A DNA stretch of 64,000 bases from Symbiodinium sp. CCMP2592 (lineage: Eukaryota; Sar; Dinophyceae; Suessiales; Symbiodiniaceae): NCBI GenBank assembly GCA_905221615.1, contig CAJNDT010005913.1, positions 2,790,001 to 2,854,000 of the forward strand, written 5' to 3'. The translations under genes were made by a program, and so were the position numbers. Shown piece after piece: positions 52,811 through 62,286 of the stretch (its first letter is position 1; every line of letters begins with the position of its first letter). Below the pieces are notes generated by a model. That model had not been told where the DNA came from. It was given only the letters and a program-made list of their open reading frames with translations, and made no database searches.

Positions 52811-53509
52811 TCAATACAACAGCTCGAGCAGCGTCGGCTCAGCGAGCGGAGAAACCTCGTAGACACGCACACCTTTGATGGACTTAGAGTGCATGTAGAG
52901 GCCGGACTCTTTATCAAGCACAGGTTTCGCAAATCCTCGTGGGACAAAGAACGCGATCACACGCGTGCCTTCTTGGGTTTCTGCCATGAGGATCCGCGTC
53001 ATCCGTTCTTTGGAGGATTTCTCAGGATTGTAGTTGGGGAGCAGCGAGCGCCAACCCACAAGCTGCATTGGGGTGTCGAAGTCAGCGTGGATTGCTTTGC
53101 CGTACCCGTCTTTGGTGTATGAAGCGAACTTCTCCGGAGTGTCGCAGACGACCTGAGGCTCAAATGTCCTCGCGATCGTGTTATAGCGTGCTTCGGCATT
53201 GAAAGTCTCGTGATTCCCGAGTGGGTCCATCACGATGAACAGTGTCGCCGCGATCAGCAGTGCTGCAGCGTATCCGATCCACTTACTTGAGAATCGTGGT
53301 GTAGTGTGAGTTTGATTCATCGCGATCGGCTCAGATTCTTCAGCGATGATCTCGAGTCCGGCTTCAATAGAGCGGAGCGTTTGGAGCTTGGCGTTGAGAT
53401 CTGGATTGGATTCGAGTTCGCGCTCGAATGCGAGCTGTTCGGATTGTGACAGTTCCCCATCGATGAACGCGAGGAGCCGATCGTCATGGATGTGCTGATC
53501 ATCAGTCAT
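52811..53509 (-). CDS. Membrane anti-sigma factor
   Basis: A 232-residue protein partnered with the ECF sigma gene. The N-terminal cytoplasmic part (DDRLLAFIDGELSQSEQLAFERELESNPDLNAKLQTLRS) has the acidic helical pattern of anti-sigma domains, without the His-x3-Cys-x2-Cys zinc motif. One membrane span (WIGYAAALLIAATLFIVMDP) lies near residue 85, and the C-terminal 130 residues are outside the membrane and may sense stress. Its ATG overlaps the end of the sigma gene by 8 nt, giving coupled translation and a matched ratio of the two proteins. Confidence 0.87.
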   Translation of the reverse strand: MTDDQHIHDDRLLAFIDGELSQSEQLAFERELESNPDLNAKLQTLRSIEAGLEIIAEESEPIAMNQTHTTPRFSSKWIGYAAALLIAATLFIVMDPLGNHETFNAEARYNTIARTFEPQVVCDTPEKFASYTKDGYGKAIHADFDTPMQLVGWRSLLPNYNPEKSSKERMTRILMAETQEGTRVIAFFVPRGFAKPVLDKESGLYMHSKSIKGVRVYEVSPLAEPTLLELLY

Positions 53510-54149
53510 GTTTGGCTCCTTTCTTCGAAACAGACTCGCTTTGTTCAGGGTTATGCAGGATGTCGAGCAGGTTCGCTCGTGCTCGGAAGACATGACTCCG
53601 AGCAGTCGCGGCGGGCATCTCCAGAATCTCACCGATCTCGGTATACGAATGGTCGAGCAATGATCGGAGGAGCAAGCAGGTCCGCTGATGCACGCTCAGA
53701 GTCTCGAGCGCTTCGCGCAGCTTGGTGTCAAACTCAGGTGGGAGGTGCACTTCAGGTCCTTGATCGCTTGGGGTTATCTTTGCGATTGGGTTGGTATCAA
53801 TCGTTGTGTTCTTTGATTGAGATCGAGCTTGGATGAGCTTTGGTCTGCGTTTGATCCTTCTCTTTTCTGATCGTCGTTGGTTTCGAGCAACCCCTCGAAC
53901 GATCGTGGATGTCCACGCTTTGAAGTTGGTTCCGGGCGTGAACTCGTGGAGATGTTTGAGCGCGACGATCGCGCTGTGCTGGACGATGTCGTCAGCAAGA
54001 CTGAAGCCGCATTCCGCTGCCGCGACAATCCGGAGGGTGCTCCGCGATTGTTCGAACAGTTCGGAGAAGCGTGCTTCGTCGAGTTGTTCCTTCTGATCGA
54101 TGTCCACGCGTGTCCTGTACATGCAAGGGAACGATGATTGACCGATCAT
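53502..54149 (-). CDS. ECF RNA polymerase sigma factor
   Basis: A 215-residue ECF sigma factor. Region 2 reads ADDIVQHSAIVALKHLHEFTPGTNFKAWTSTIVRGVARNQRRSEKRR over about 50 residues, the type of sequence seen in the Rhodopirellula/Verrucomicrobium ECF family. Region 4 (LREALETLSVHQRTCLLLRSLLDHSYTEIGEILEMPAATARSHVFRARANLLDIL) is a complete helix-turn-helix that reads -35 elements. The start is uncertain: ATG at 54149 or at 54122 both lack a ribosome site, and the open frame extends further to 54251. The gene overlaps the anti-sigma gene. Targets may include the neighbouring secreted cupredoxin gene, but this is only by proximity. Confidence 0.9.
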   Translation of the reverse strand: MIGQSSFPCMYRTRVDIDQKEQLDEARFSELFEQSRSTLRIVAAAECGFSLADDIVQHSAIVALKHLHEFTPGTNFKAWTSTIVRGVARNQRRSEKRRIKRRPKLIQARSQSKNTTIDTNPIAKITPSDQGPEVHLPPEFDTKLREALETLSVHQRTCLLLRSLLDHSYTEIGEILEMPAATARSHVFRARANLLDILHNPEQSESVSKKGAKHD

Positions 54150-54195
54150 AGCCTTTGATTCAAAGTTGACGCATTGTGCCAACACTCTAAAGAGG

Positions 54196-54263
54196 TCCAC
54201 CAAATGGTGGGATGTTGCATCTTTGCAGGAAAATTGATCCTGACGCAACATCTGAATGGTGGA
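54196..54263. promoter_or_regulatory. Nested inverted repeats between the ECF sigma and cupredoxin genes
   Basis: TCCACC (54196-54201) can pair with GGTGGA (54258-54263), and GATGTTGC (54211-54218) with GCAACATC (54245-54252). A smaller hairpin CCACC/GGTGG (54197-54210) competes. The region is in the divergent promoter gap, so it may be an operator or a leader structure of the sigma gene. Confidence 0.45.
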
Positions 54264-54351
54264 TGAACCTTGTCGGATGAGGGTGACTGTTTTTGGAGCA
54301 GGATCCGATCTGTCATCTCACTACACACTGCATATCACATTGGAGGAATAG

Positions 54352-55578
54352 ATGAATCGCAAACTTATCACTACAGGATTGCTGCTTACGATTGGGACAG
54401 CCGCTGAAGCACAGACCACCCAGACGGGTCCAAGTGTCTTCCGCGTCGAATCTGGAGTCATGTTCGAGCTCGATAACGCGGGCGCTTCGGACTTCCTATT
54501 CAACTGGACTGATTCGAGCGGTTCCGTGGTCAACGAAGCAGACCCAACACTTGTGCTCACGGCTGGGGAGACATACTTCTTCCGCAGACTCACAGGGTCG
54601 CATCCGTTCGTGATTACTGACGACACGCTCCCGGTTACAGGGACTGACGGCTCGTACCTACGAGACACATTTGATGGCGCTGTGATTGATGCCGCGACGC
54701 TTGATCCGATCGCAGACTTTACTGCAGATCCTGGACCCACAACTGATCTGATCATGTGGACTCCGATGCCTGGGGATATCGGCGAGTACTACTACACCTG
54801 CCGAGTGACATCGCACTTGGGTATGACCGGACGCATCGAGGTCGTCGCGCCTGCAGGCATCGACGAGAAAGACATCCAGATCCGCAGCGTGGACTTTGAT
54901 GCTGGCGTGGTCGAGTTCCATAACTATGGAGACGACGATCAGGACCTGAGCGGATGGCGCACTTGTACGCATGACTTTGATGAGGCGCGCCGATACTCAT
55001 CCGCAACTGGATTCAATGGTGTCATGATCGAAGCGGGGACATCGATCTTCCTGCATTACAACAACGATGCGCCGGCAGGTCCTGACAATCACAATATCTC
55101 CGCGATTGGTGGTGCATTCGCGCAACCACTCGATCAGGATGCGTACGGCTTCCAGCTGTACCATCCTGACGAGAACGGCTCACTCTCGTTCGGGAACAGT
55201 CAGTTGATCGCGGATCACCTCCAATGGAACATCGATGGCGACGGCGTTGGCGCCGCTGAAACACGAACAAGTCAGGTCGTTTCGGTCGGACTCTGGACGG
55301 CGATCGGTGATTTCATCGCGACCACCGCGGAGTCATCTTCGCTCGAACTCACAGACTTCGGTGATGGGCGGCTCCACGGCCCGAGCAACTACAGCGTTGA
55401 GGAACCAGTCTGTATCCCAGACTTCACAGGCGAGGGACAGTTGAACTTCCTTGATGTGTCGGCGTTCCTGAGTGCGTTTGGGAATATGGATCCCGCTGCG
55501 GATCTGACCGGTGAGGGCAGCTTCAACTTCCTGGATGTCTCGCTGTTCCTCCAGTTGTTCGGGCAGGGGTGCCCGTAA
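54352..55578 (+). CDS. Secreted cupredoxin with lamin-tail-like and dockerin-like domains
   Basis: A 408-residue exported protein with a signal peptide ending AAEAQ. Residues about 20-165 form a plastocyanin-like domain whose type 1 copper ligands are visible as His84 (GSHPF), Cys150, His155 and Met158 (YYTCRVTSHLGM). Residues about 170-340 are beta-rich, with IQIRSVDFDAGVVEFHNYGDDDQDLSGWRTCTHD in sequence, similar to lamin-tail domains. The C-terminus has two dockerin-like loops (FTGEGQLNFLDVSAFL, LTGEGSFNFLDVSLFL) ending GCP. It may carry electrons or bind copper at the cell surface. A terminator follows directly. Confidence 0.88.
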   Translation: MNRKLITTGLLLTIGTAAEAQTTQTGPSVFRVESGVMFELDNAGASDFLFNWTDSSGSVVNEADPTLVLTAGETYFFRRLTGSHPFVITDDTLPVTGTDGSYLRDTFDGAVIDAATLDPIADFTADPGPTTDLIMWTPMPGDIGEYYYTCRVTSHLGMTGRIEVVAPAGIDEKDIQIRSVDFDAGVVEFHNYGDDDQDLSGWRTCTHDFDEARRYSSATGFNGVMIEAGTSIFLHYNNDAPAGPDNHNISAIGGAFAQPLDQDAYGFQLYHPDENGSLSFGNSQLIADHLQWNIDGDGVGAAETRTSQVVSVGLWTAIGDFIATTAESSSLELTDFGDGRLHGPSNYSVEEPVCIPDFTGEGQLNFLDVSAFLSAFGNMDPAADLTGEGSFNFLDVSLFLQLFGQGCP

Positions 55579-55605
55579 CAGCAGTGCATGAGATTTGGGA
55601 GAGAG

Positions 55606-55630
55606 AGCCCCGCGCATGCGGGGTTTTTTT
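55606..55630 (+). terminator. Intrinsic terminator after the cupredoxin gene
   Basis: CCCCGC (55608-55613) pairs with GCGGGG (55618-55623) around a GCAT tetraloop, followed directly by seven T residues (55624-55630). It closes the cupredoxin transcript before the polysaccharide operon. Confidence 0.88.
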
Positions 55631-55793
55631 ATGGTTTCTGCGCCGATATGGAGCACGAATTGGGCGCTTTGGAGAGATGCGGGGATCCATATTCTCACGG
55701 CTTGCATATCGTTGTTGATGGGTTGTGTTTATCCGCAGCCGTACATCGACCTACCTGATCTCGCGACTGAATGGCGCTATTGAGAGAGTTCCC

Positions 55794-56852
55794 ATGACCA
55801 TCATGATTACAGGCGGTGCGGGATTCATCGGCGCGAACTTCGCGATTGATTGGCTCAATCAGAGTGACGAGCTCGTCCTGAATCTCGACAAGCTGACCTA
55901 TGCGGGGAATCTTGAGAATCTGAAGTCGATTGAGGACAATTCGTCGCACATCTTTGTGCGTGGAGATATCGGTGATTCTGAACTGGTCGACCAGTTGCTC
56001 AAGCAGCACACGCCTCGCGCGATTATCAACTTCGCGGCTGAATCGCATGTGGATCGCTCAATCGAAGGTCCGGAAGCGTTCATACAGACCAATGTCGTGG
56101 GGACCACCCGCTTGCTCCAGTGTGCACGCAGGTACTTTGAATCCATGCCCGCCGATCAGCAGTCCGAGTTCCGCTTTGTGCATATCTCAACGGATGAGGT
56201 GTACGGCTCTCTGGCTCCGGATGATCCCGCGTTCACAGAACTCAATCGCTACGAACCCAACAGTCCCTACAGCGCGAGCAAAGCGGCTTCGGACCATCTC
56301 ATCCGCGCGTACCACCATACCTATGGCTTGCCCGTCCTGACGACCAACTGCTCGAACAACTATGGTCCGTACCAGTTCCCTGAAAAACTCATCCCGCTCA
56401 TGATCCACAACGCGCTCAGAGGGAAGCCGCTCCCAATCTATGGCGATGGACAGCAAGTCCGGGACTGGTTGTTCGTATCGGATCACTGCAGCGCGATCCG
56501 GAGGGTGCTTGATGCTGGAACAGTGGGGGAGGTGTACAACATTGGTGGTCTCAACGAGAAGACCAACATCGAGATCGTGCATCACCTCTGTGATCTACTC
56601 GATGAGTTGAGTCCCAAGTCCGATGGAAGGTCGTACCGATCGCAGATCGAGTTCGTCAAGGATCGTCCGGGACATGATCGCAGATACGCGATTGATGCAA
56701 CCAAAGTCGAGCGCGATCTGGGATGGAAACCACGCTACACCTTCGAGCAAGGCATCCGTGAAACAGTCGAGTGGTATCTTGCTCATCCGGAATGGGTCGA
56801 GCACATCACGAGCGGCGAGTACCTGAAGTGGGTGCAGAGGCAGTACACATGA
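55794..56852 (+). CDS. rfbB: dTDP-glucose 4,6-dehydratase
   Basis: A 352-residue short-chain dehydrogenase-type enzyme for the second step of dTDP-L-rhamnose synthesis. The NAD site is ITGGAGFIGANFAIDWL at the N-terminus. The family segments HVDRSIEGPEAFIQTNVVGT, STDEVYGSL and the catalytic YSASK (YSASKAASDHLIRAYHHTYGLPV) are intact, as is NNYGPYQFPEKLIPLMI. The ATG at 55794 directly precedes the first strand. This is the first gene of a tight operon of at least seven genes; the three other rhamnose genes follow with 4-nt overlaps. Confidence 0.96.
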   Translation: MTIMITGGAGFIGANFAIDWLNQSDELVLNLDKLTYAGNLENLKSIEDNSSHIFVRGDIGDSELVDQLLKQHTPRAIINFAAESHVDRSIEGPEAFIQTNVVGTTRLLQCARRYFESMPADQQSEFRFVHISTDEVYGSLAPDDPAFTELNRYEPNSPYSASKAASDHLIRAYHHTYGLPVLTTNCSNNYGPYQFPEKLIPLMIHNALRGKPLPIYGDGQQVRDWLFVSDHCSAIRRVLDAGTVGEVYNIGGLNEKTNIEIVHHLCDLLDELSPKSDGRSYRSQIEFVKDRPGHDRRYAIDATKVERDLGWKPRYTFEQGIRETVEWYLAHPEWVEHITSGEYLKWVQRQYT

Positions 56853-57733
56853 GCATCCTGCTGCTTGGCGCCAATGGACAGGTGGGGTCGGCGCTGCGAA
56901 AGACGCTGCGTCCGATAGGGGCGCTGATCGCGTGCACGCGCGATCAAGCCGATCTGGAAGATATGAGGGGGCTGCGTTCGTTTCTCGCGGACTCGAATCC
57001 GAGCGTGATTGTCAACGCCGCGGCGTACACGGCGGTTGATCGAGCAGAGGATGAACCCGATCGTGCGAAGCTCATCAATTGCGATGCCGTGGAGATTCTT
57101 GCTGAGCATGCCGCGCAGACTGGTGCATTGCTTGTGCATTACTCAACGGATTATGTGTTTGATGGTGAAGGCGATAAGCCGTATGCGGAAACCGATGATC
57201 CGAACCCACAGAGTGTCTACGGCAAGACCAAGCTCGACGGAGAACGAGCAATCCAATCGAGTGGCTGCGAGCATTACATTTTCAGAACGAGCTGGGTCTA
57301 CAGCGATACTGGGAACAACTTCGTCAAATCCATTCGGCGTCTCGCGACAGATCGCGAAGAACTCACGATCGTGGATGACCAGATCGGCGCTCCTACAAGT
57401 GCGAACTTGATCGCTTCGATCACTGCAGGTGTTTTGTCACAGCATGCTCAGGGCGCAAAACTACGCACTGGGCTGTATCACCTTGTTGCATCTGGAGAAA
57501 CGAGCTGGTATGGATTTGCTCAGCATTTTTTGGATGCGGATCGGAGAACAGGAGCTCGAATCGCGAAGCTGATCCCGATCCCAAGCGAGTTGTATCCGAC
57601 CAAAGCTGTGCGTCCGAAGAACTCAAGACTTGATACGCAGAAGCTGCGGGATGCGTTTGGCGTCGAGCTTCCGGATTGGCGCGTGGATGTTGATTCGTTG
57701 CTTGCTACGATGCGATTGCAGGAGACTCTATGA
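56849..57733 (+). CDS. rfbD: dTDP-4-dehydrorhamnose reductase
   Basis: A 294-residue NADPH-dependent reductase for the last step of dTDP-L-rhamnose formation. The nucleotide site is [54 protein letters not shown] and the catalytic YGKTK are typical of the family, as is the [18 protein letters not shown] segment. It starts within an ATGA overlap with rfbB and ends in another with rfbA, so the set is translationally coupled. Length matches the family. Confidence 0.95.
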   Translation: MSILLLGANGQVGSALRKTLRPIGALIACTRDQADLEDMRGLRSFLADSNPSVIVNAAAYTAVDRAEDEPDRAKLINCDAVEILAEHAAQTGALLVHYSTDYVFDGEGDKPYAETDDPNPQSVYGKTKLDGERAIQSSGCEHYIFRTSWVYSDTGNNFVKSIRRLATDREELTIVDDQIGAPTSANLIASITAGVLSQHAQGAKLRTGLYHLVASGETSWYGFAQHFLDADRRTGARIAKLIPIPSELYPTKAVRPKNSRLDTQKLRDAFGVELPDWRVDVDSLLATMRLQETL

Positions 57734-58614
57734 ATCGCAAGGGCATCATTCTGGCGGGTGGATCAGGAACGCGGCTGTATCCCGCGACGCAGGTCGTCTC
57801 CAAGCAGTTGCTCCCTGTGTACGACAAGCCGATGATTTACTACCCGCTCTCGACGCTCATGCACGCGGGGATTCGTGAGGTCCTGATCATCTCAACGCCG
57901 AGGGATCTGCCGCGCTTTGAGGATCTCTTTGGTGATGGATCCCAGTGGGGAATCGAGATTCAATACGCTGAGCAGCCTTCGCCTGACGGTTTGGCGCAAG
58001 CATTCCTGATTGGTGAGGACTACATCGATGGGCACCCATCCGCGCTGATTCTCGGAGACAACATTTTCTATGGTCATTCAATGTATTCTATCCTGACCGA
58101 TGCGGACGCGACGGACAGTGGAGCGACTGTATTCGCGTACCATGTTCACGATCCACAGCGCTACGGCGTAGTCGAGTTTGATAAGCATGGGACCGCGATC
58201 AGTCTGGAAGAAAAGCCCAAAGCCCCCAAGTCACACTTCGCGGTGACTGGGTTGTACTTCTACGACAACCAAGTGGTTGAGTTTGCCAAACAACTCAAAC
58301 CATCTGCGCGTGGGGAGCTCGAGATTACCGATCTGAATCGGATGTACCTCGAGCGAGATGAACTCAGTGTTCAGCAACTCGGACGCGGCTACGCGTGGCT
58401 CGATACCGGAACACACGAGAGCTTGCTCCAAGCTCAGCACTTTGTGCAAACGATTGAGCATCGTCAGGGTTTGAAGATCGCGTGTCCTGAGGAGATCGCG
58501 TTCCATCATGGTTGGATCAGTGCTCAAGAGCTTACCAAATTCGCTGAGGCACACAACGGGAATGAATACGGCAAGTACCTTCGGATGATCGTCGAAGAGG
58601 GGCGAGCAGAATGA
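57730..58614 (+). CDS. rfbA: Glucose-1-phosphate thymidylyltransferase
   Basis: A 294-residue nucleotidyltransferase that makes dTDP-glucose, the first step of the rhamnose route. The signature [29 protein letters not shown] opens the protein, followed by [34 protein letters not shown] (metal-binding Asp) and [23 protein letters not shown]. The C-terminal helices with [17 protein letters not shown] and CPEEIAF are complete. ATGA overlaps join it to both neighbours. Confidence 0.97.
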   Translation: MNRKGIILAGGSGTRLYPATQVVSKQLLPVYDKPMIYYPLSTLMHAGIREVLIISTPRDLPRFEDLFGDGSQWGIEIQYAEQPSPDGLAQAFLIGEDYIDGHPSALILGDNIFYGHSMYSILTDADATDSGATVFAYHVHDPQRYGVVEFDKHGTAISLEEKPKAPKSHFAVTGLYFYDNQVVEFAKQLKPSARGELEITDLNRMYLERDELSVQQLGRGYAWLDTGTHESLLQAQHFVQTIEHRQGLKIACPEEIAFHHGWISAQELTKFAEAHNGNEYGKYLRMIVEEGRAE

Positions 58615-59171
58615 AGTTCACACAGACCCAGATCCCGGATGTCTATGTGCTTGAGCCGAGGGTTTTCGTTGATGAGCGAGGTTGGTTTACAGAAAGCTTT
58701 CACGCTGAGAAGTTCGAGGAAACGATCGGCGTCCGTCCAGAATTCAAGCAGGACAACCATTCGAAATCAACGAAGGGTGTGCTCCGTGGTCTGCACTTCC
58801 AGGCGGCTCCATATGAACAAGGGAAACTGGTCCGTGTTGTGGAGGGTGAGATTTTCGATGTCGCGATCGATATCCGTCCGGGCTCTCCGACATTCGGGAA
58901 GTGGGTTGGGGAGCATCTATCAGCCGAGAATCACAAGCAGCTTTGGATACCAGAGGGTTTCGCGCATGGCTTTCTGACACTCTCTGAAACTGCTCAGGTG
59001 CTGTATAAAGCAACGAGTGTGTACGCGCCAGACTATGAGCAATCCATCGCGTGGGATGATCCGGAGATCGGTATTGATTGGCCCAAGGTTGATGAGATTG
59101 TGCTTTCTGAGAAAGATCGTCAAGCGCCATCGATCTCGATGATGTTGCAAGCCGATGAGCGGATTGATTGA
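58611..59171 (+). CDS. rfbC: dTDP-4-dehydrorhamnose 3,5-epimerase
   Basis: A 186-residue cupin epimerase completing the four-gene dTDP-L-rhamnose set. It has [33 protein letters not shown] with the catalytic His, the [25 protein letters not shown] segment and [21 protein letters not shown]. The Tyr in [21 protein letters not shown] is also conserved. It overlaps rfbA by 4 nt, and its last 17 nt overlap the ABC permease gene, so the sugar-nucleotide genes and exporter are one unit. Confidence 0.96.
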   Translation: MKFTQTQIPDVYVLEPRVFVDERGWFTESFHAEKFEETIGVRPEFKQDNHSKSTKGVLRGLHFQAAPYEQGKLVRVVEGEIFDVAIDIRPGSPTFGKWVGEHLSAENHKQLWIPEGFAHGFLTLSETAQVLYKATSVYAPDYEQSIAWDDPEIGIDWPKVDEIVLSEKDRQAPSISMMLQADERID

Positions 59172-59982
59172 GGATCACAGCGTGGGTCAAGCGAGACAAT
59201 CCATCTGGTCCAGGCGTGCATTGATCCAGCAGCTTGTTTCTCAGCAGATCAGCGCTCGCTACAAACAATCCGTGCTCGGCGCTGTATGGGCCGTGGTGAA
59301 TCCACTATTGACATTGATGGTCTACGCGTTTGTGTTTCTTGTCGTCTTTCGGCCGCGCGTGGAAACTGGTGCGAGCGATTCGACAGCATATGTGCTGAGT
59401 CTATTCAGTGGGATCGTGATCTTTGGCGTGTTTTCTGAGGTCGTGTCGCTGTCGCCGATGATGATCGTGAATCGCCCCTCGCTCGTGAAGAAAGTGGTCT
59501 TTCCGATTGAGGTGCTCCCTGTGGTTGCTTTCGGGACCGCTTCCGTTTTCGGGGTCATCGGATTGGGTTTGCTCTTGTTGGCGACTCTTATCTTTGGGAT
59601 TGGACTGGGACTCAAGCTGTTCTTGTTGCCTGTGATCTTCATCCCGTTGTATCTTGTGACTGTCGGACTGGGTTGGTTCTTTGCATCAACCGGAGCCTAT
59701 TTGCGTGACACCCAGCATGTGATCCGAGCGGCATTGCAGTTGTTGTTCTTTATGACACCGATTGTGTGGACCATTGATGTGCTTCCGAGCGAACGGATGC
59801 AAACACTGATCTTGCTCAATCCGATCGCGGTGGTGGTTGAGTCATCGCGTTTGGTTATTCTGCAAAACCAGTATCCCGCTTGGTATTGGCTCTTGTACGC
59901 GACGATCGTGGGATTGTTCGTGTATGCCTTTGGTCGCTGGTGGTTCGAGCGGACACGAGGGGGATTCTCCGATGTCGTCTGA
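59155..59982 (+). CDS. wzm: ABC-2 type polysaccharide export permease (Wzm-like)
   Basis: A 275-residue membrane protein with six hydrophobic segments and the family opening LIQQLVSQQISARYKQSVLGAVWAVVNPLLTLMVYAFVF across about 45 residues, in which the YKQSVLG motif is typical of O-antigen and teichoic-acid exporters. Later segments LGWFFASTGAYLRDTQHVIRAALQLLFFMTPIVW are also diagnostic. With the ATPase that follows it should move undecaprenol-linked polysaccharide across the inner membrane. The start codon at 59155 lies inside the end of rfbC. Confidence 0.92.
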   Translation: MSGLIEDHSVGQARQSIWSRRALIQQLVSQQISARYKQSVLGAVWAVVNPLLTLMVYAFVFLVVFRPRVETGASDSTAYVLSLFSGIVIFGVFSEVVSLSPMMIVNRPSLVKKVVFPIEVLPVVAFGTASVFGVIGLGLLLLATLIFGIGLGLKLFLLPVIFIPLYLVTVGLGWFFASTGAYLRDTQHVIRAALQLLFFMTPIVWTIDVLPSERMQTLILLNPIAVVVESSRLVILQNQYPAWYWLLYATIVGLFVYAFGRWWFERTRGGFSDVV

Positions 59983-61390
59983 TACGAATCAAACTCCAGG
60001 AAATGATGAGTACGCTGTGCGTGTGCGAGATCTTGGCAAGATGTACGAGATCTACACCAAGCCTGCGGATCGACTCAAGCAATACATTTTCGGTAAGCGA
60101 CGCCAGTTCTTTACGGAGTTCTGGGCGCTCCAGCAGATCAGTTTCGATGTCCATCAGGGAGAAACACTGGGAATCATCGGTCGCAATGGTGCTGGGAAGA
60201 CCACGCTGCTGCAATGCATCGCCGGGACACAGAATCCCACAACAGGTACCACGAAGACCAAAGGCAGAATCACGGCGATGCTCGAACTTGGGAGTGGATT
60301 CAACCCTGAGTTTACCGGCCGTGAAAATGTGTTCCTCAATGGCACGGTGCTGGGAATCTCAAAGAAAGAGATGCAGTCCCGGCTTGAGAGCATCGAGTCA
60401 TTCGCGGACATCGGTGCGTTCTTCGATCGTCCTGTGAAAACCTATTCCAAAGGGATGTACGCAAGACTCGCGTTCAGTATTCTTGCAAATATCGATCCCG
60501 ATGTCTTCATTGTCGATGAAGCACTCGCGGTCGGAGACGCCATCTTCCGGCATCGCTGCATGCATCGGATCAATCAAATGAAAGAACGCGGCGTGACGAT
60601 CTTATATGTCGCTCACGATGCATCCTCCATGAAACGCTTATGTGATCGTGTCGTATGGATCGAAGATGGTTCGCTGAGAATGATCGGGGAAGCGAGCGAT
60701 GTGGTGGATGCCTATCTCGAGCATCAGTTCAAGATCACCAGCGATGTGAGTGAACGGAAGCCAGTCGCTGATTCGAAAACACAATCAGAGTCGATTGATG
60801 CTGAACCGCATAAACCTGCAGAAACAAAGTCGCACACTCAAGTCAATGACTGTAGTTCGAGTAGTGAATCACTGTTCGGAGGTCATGAGATGACGATCCC
60901 TGCAGGGGATTATCGAGTGGGCGATAAACGGCTCGAAGTTCAGGGTATCGGTGTCTATGACGAACACGGCAGGCAGTTGCAGTCCATCGAATCAGGGAAA
61001 CCGATCTGGTTGAGGATGAGCTTCAAGAACAACAGCATCAATGATCCAGATGCGAAGCTCCAAACCGGTTGGACAATCCGCGATCTTCAAGGTGAACCGA
61101 TTTCCTCGACCAACACTGGAACAGAGGGAGCTGAGGTGCCTTGTCCCGCGATCGGAGAGTGCACCACGATCGCATGGAAACTCTCGATGCCGATGCTCCG
61201 AGGCGGGAGCTACTCCATCACGATGGGATTGAGCGTGCTTGATGAAGATGGACATCCGCAGGTTGCTGATCGTGTGGTCAACGCGACGATCATTCAGATC
61301 CACGCGACGAATCAGGTACATGGCTTGATACGAGTCCCGGTTGAGATCGAGTACCAGACGGATTCCAGTCTCGCAGGGAAGGACGCATGA
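59972..61390 (+). CDS. wzt: ABC polysaccharide export ATPase with Wzt C-terminal domain
   Basis: A 472-residue ATPase. Walker A is IIGRNGAGKTTLLQ near residue 70, the signature is the variant TYSKGMYARLAFSI seen in polysaccharide exporters, and Walker B reads VFIVDEALAVGD. Residues about 240-320 are a polar linker rich in Glu, Lys, Ser and Thr. The last about 145 residues form a beta-sandwich like the Wzt carbohydrate-binding domain, which in E. coli O9a recognises the modified end of the finished chain. The ATG at 59972 lies 11 nt inside the permease gene. The C-domain suggests the exported chain carries a terminal modification. Confidence 0.93.
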   Translation: MSSDTNQTPGNDEYAVRVRDLGKMYEIYTKPADRLKQYIFGKRRQFFTEFWALQQISFDVHQGETLGIIGRNGAGKTTLLQCIAGTQNPTTGTTKTKGRITAMLELGSGFNPEFTGRENVFLNGTVLGISKKEMQSRLESIESFADIGAFFDRPVKTYSKGMYARLAFSILANIDPDVFIVDEALAVGDAIFRHRCMHRINQMKERGVTILYVAHDASSMKRLCDRVVWIEDGSLRMIGEASDVVDAYLEHQFKITSDVSERKPVADSKTQSESIDAEPHKPAETKSHTQVNDCSSSSESLFGGHEMTIPAGDYRVGDKRLEVQGIGVYDEHGRQLQSIESGKPIWLRMSFKNNSINDPDAKLQTGWTIRDLQGEPISSTNTGTEGAEVPCPAIGECTTIAWKLSMPMLRGGSYSITMGLSVLDEDGHPQVADRVVNATIIQIHATNQVHGLIRVPVEIEYQTDSSLAGKDA

Positions 61391-62145
61391 TGCGTGTTGG
61401 CTTTCTCCTCTGCGGTGTACAGAAAGCTGGAACCAGCGCTATGGATCAATACCTGCGTCAGCATCCGCTGTTGTGTCTCGCGGATCGCAAGGAAGTGCAC
61501 TACTTTGACGATGACAAGCAGTTTGCGCATGGATCATCGGATCACGAGTGGTACCACCAGTGGTTTACTCCGACAGAACAGCACACGCTGATCGGAGAGT
61601 GCACACCGGCTTATCTCTATTGGAATGACGCGATGAAGAGGATTCAGGAATACAACCCTGAAATGAAACTCATCGTGATTCTGAGAAACCCGATCGAGCG
61701 TGCATACTCGCATTGGGCGATGGAGATCGGACGCGGTCAGGAAGATCGGCCGTTCATCGAAGTGATCAACGAGGAGTCAGAGCGACTCGGATCTGAGACA
61801 CAGCAATGCTTGGTTCGTTCGTATCTTGATCGCGGGTTTTACAGCAAGCAGCTCACTCGGATGTGGTCGCTGTTCCCGAAGGAGCAAACGCTTATTCTTC
61901 GCTATGAGTCGCTGTCAAGACAGCCGCAGACGATGTTGGAAGCGGTCTTTGAATTTCTGAAAGTAGACCAAACGGTACAGATTAAGCCGGCGCTCGTGCA
62001 TCAAACTGAGTATCCGCGTTCGATGTCCAAAGCTGAGCGAGATCTGCTGATCGAGATCTTCTCCAATGAGATCCATCGACTCGAGCAGCTCCTAGGCTGG
62101 GATTGTCGAGATTGGGTCAATCAATCCTCTGTTGGGGCTCCATAG
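61387..62145 (+). CDS. Sulfotransferase domain protein
   Basis: A 252-residue cytoplasmic sulfotransferase. The 5'-phosphosulfate loop of the PAPS site is LLCGVQKAGTSAMDQYL, and the 3'-phosphate site is LIVILRNPIERAYSHWAMEIGRG. GECTPAYLYW and LILRYESLSRQPQTMLEAVFEFL also fit bacterial and heparan-type sulfotransferases. It starts in an ATGA overlap with wzt, so it belongs to the same operon and most likely sulfates the sugar chain or a terminal residue. Other PAPS-synthesis genes are not nearby. Sulfated surface glycans would suit a marine lifestyle. Confidence 0.9.
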   Translation: MMRVGFLLCGVQKAGTSAMDQYLRQHPLLCLADRKEVHYFDDDKQFAHGSSDHEWYHQWFTPTEQHTLIGECTPAYLYWNDAMKRIQEYNPEMKLIVILRNPIERAYSHWAMEIGRGQEDRPFIEVINEESERLGSETQQCLVRSYLDRGFYSKQLTRMWSLFPKEQTLILRYESLSRQPQTMLEAVFEFLKVDQTVQIKPALVHQTEYPRSMSKAERDLLIEIFSNEIHRLEQLLGWDCRDWVNQSSVGAP

Positions 62146-62286
62146 CGTCTTCTGGAGGCATTTGGCTGGAAGATTGCATGATCCGTATCCCTAGGTGCTT
62201 ATACTTCCTATCGCCGAAGAACTGCGGGAATTGGGGACCATCAGCTCGAAGATCTCCGGATGTATGTAGTCGTTTTGGGAAGGTCT

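Noticed and set aside
55595-55783. Open frame with a hydrophobic segment between the cupredoxin gene and rfbB
   Set aside because: Its start region lies in the intrinsic terminator at 55606-55630, and there is no ribosome site.
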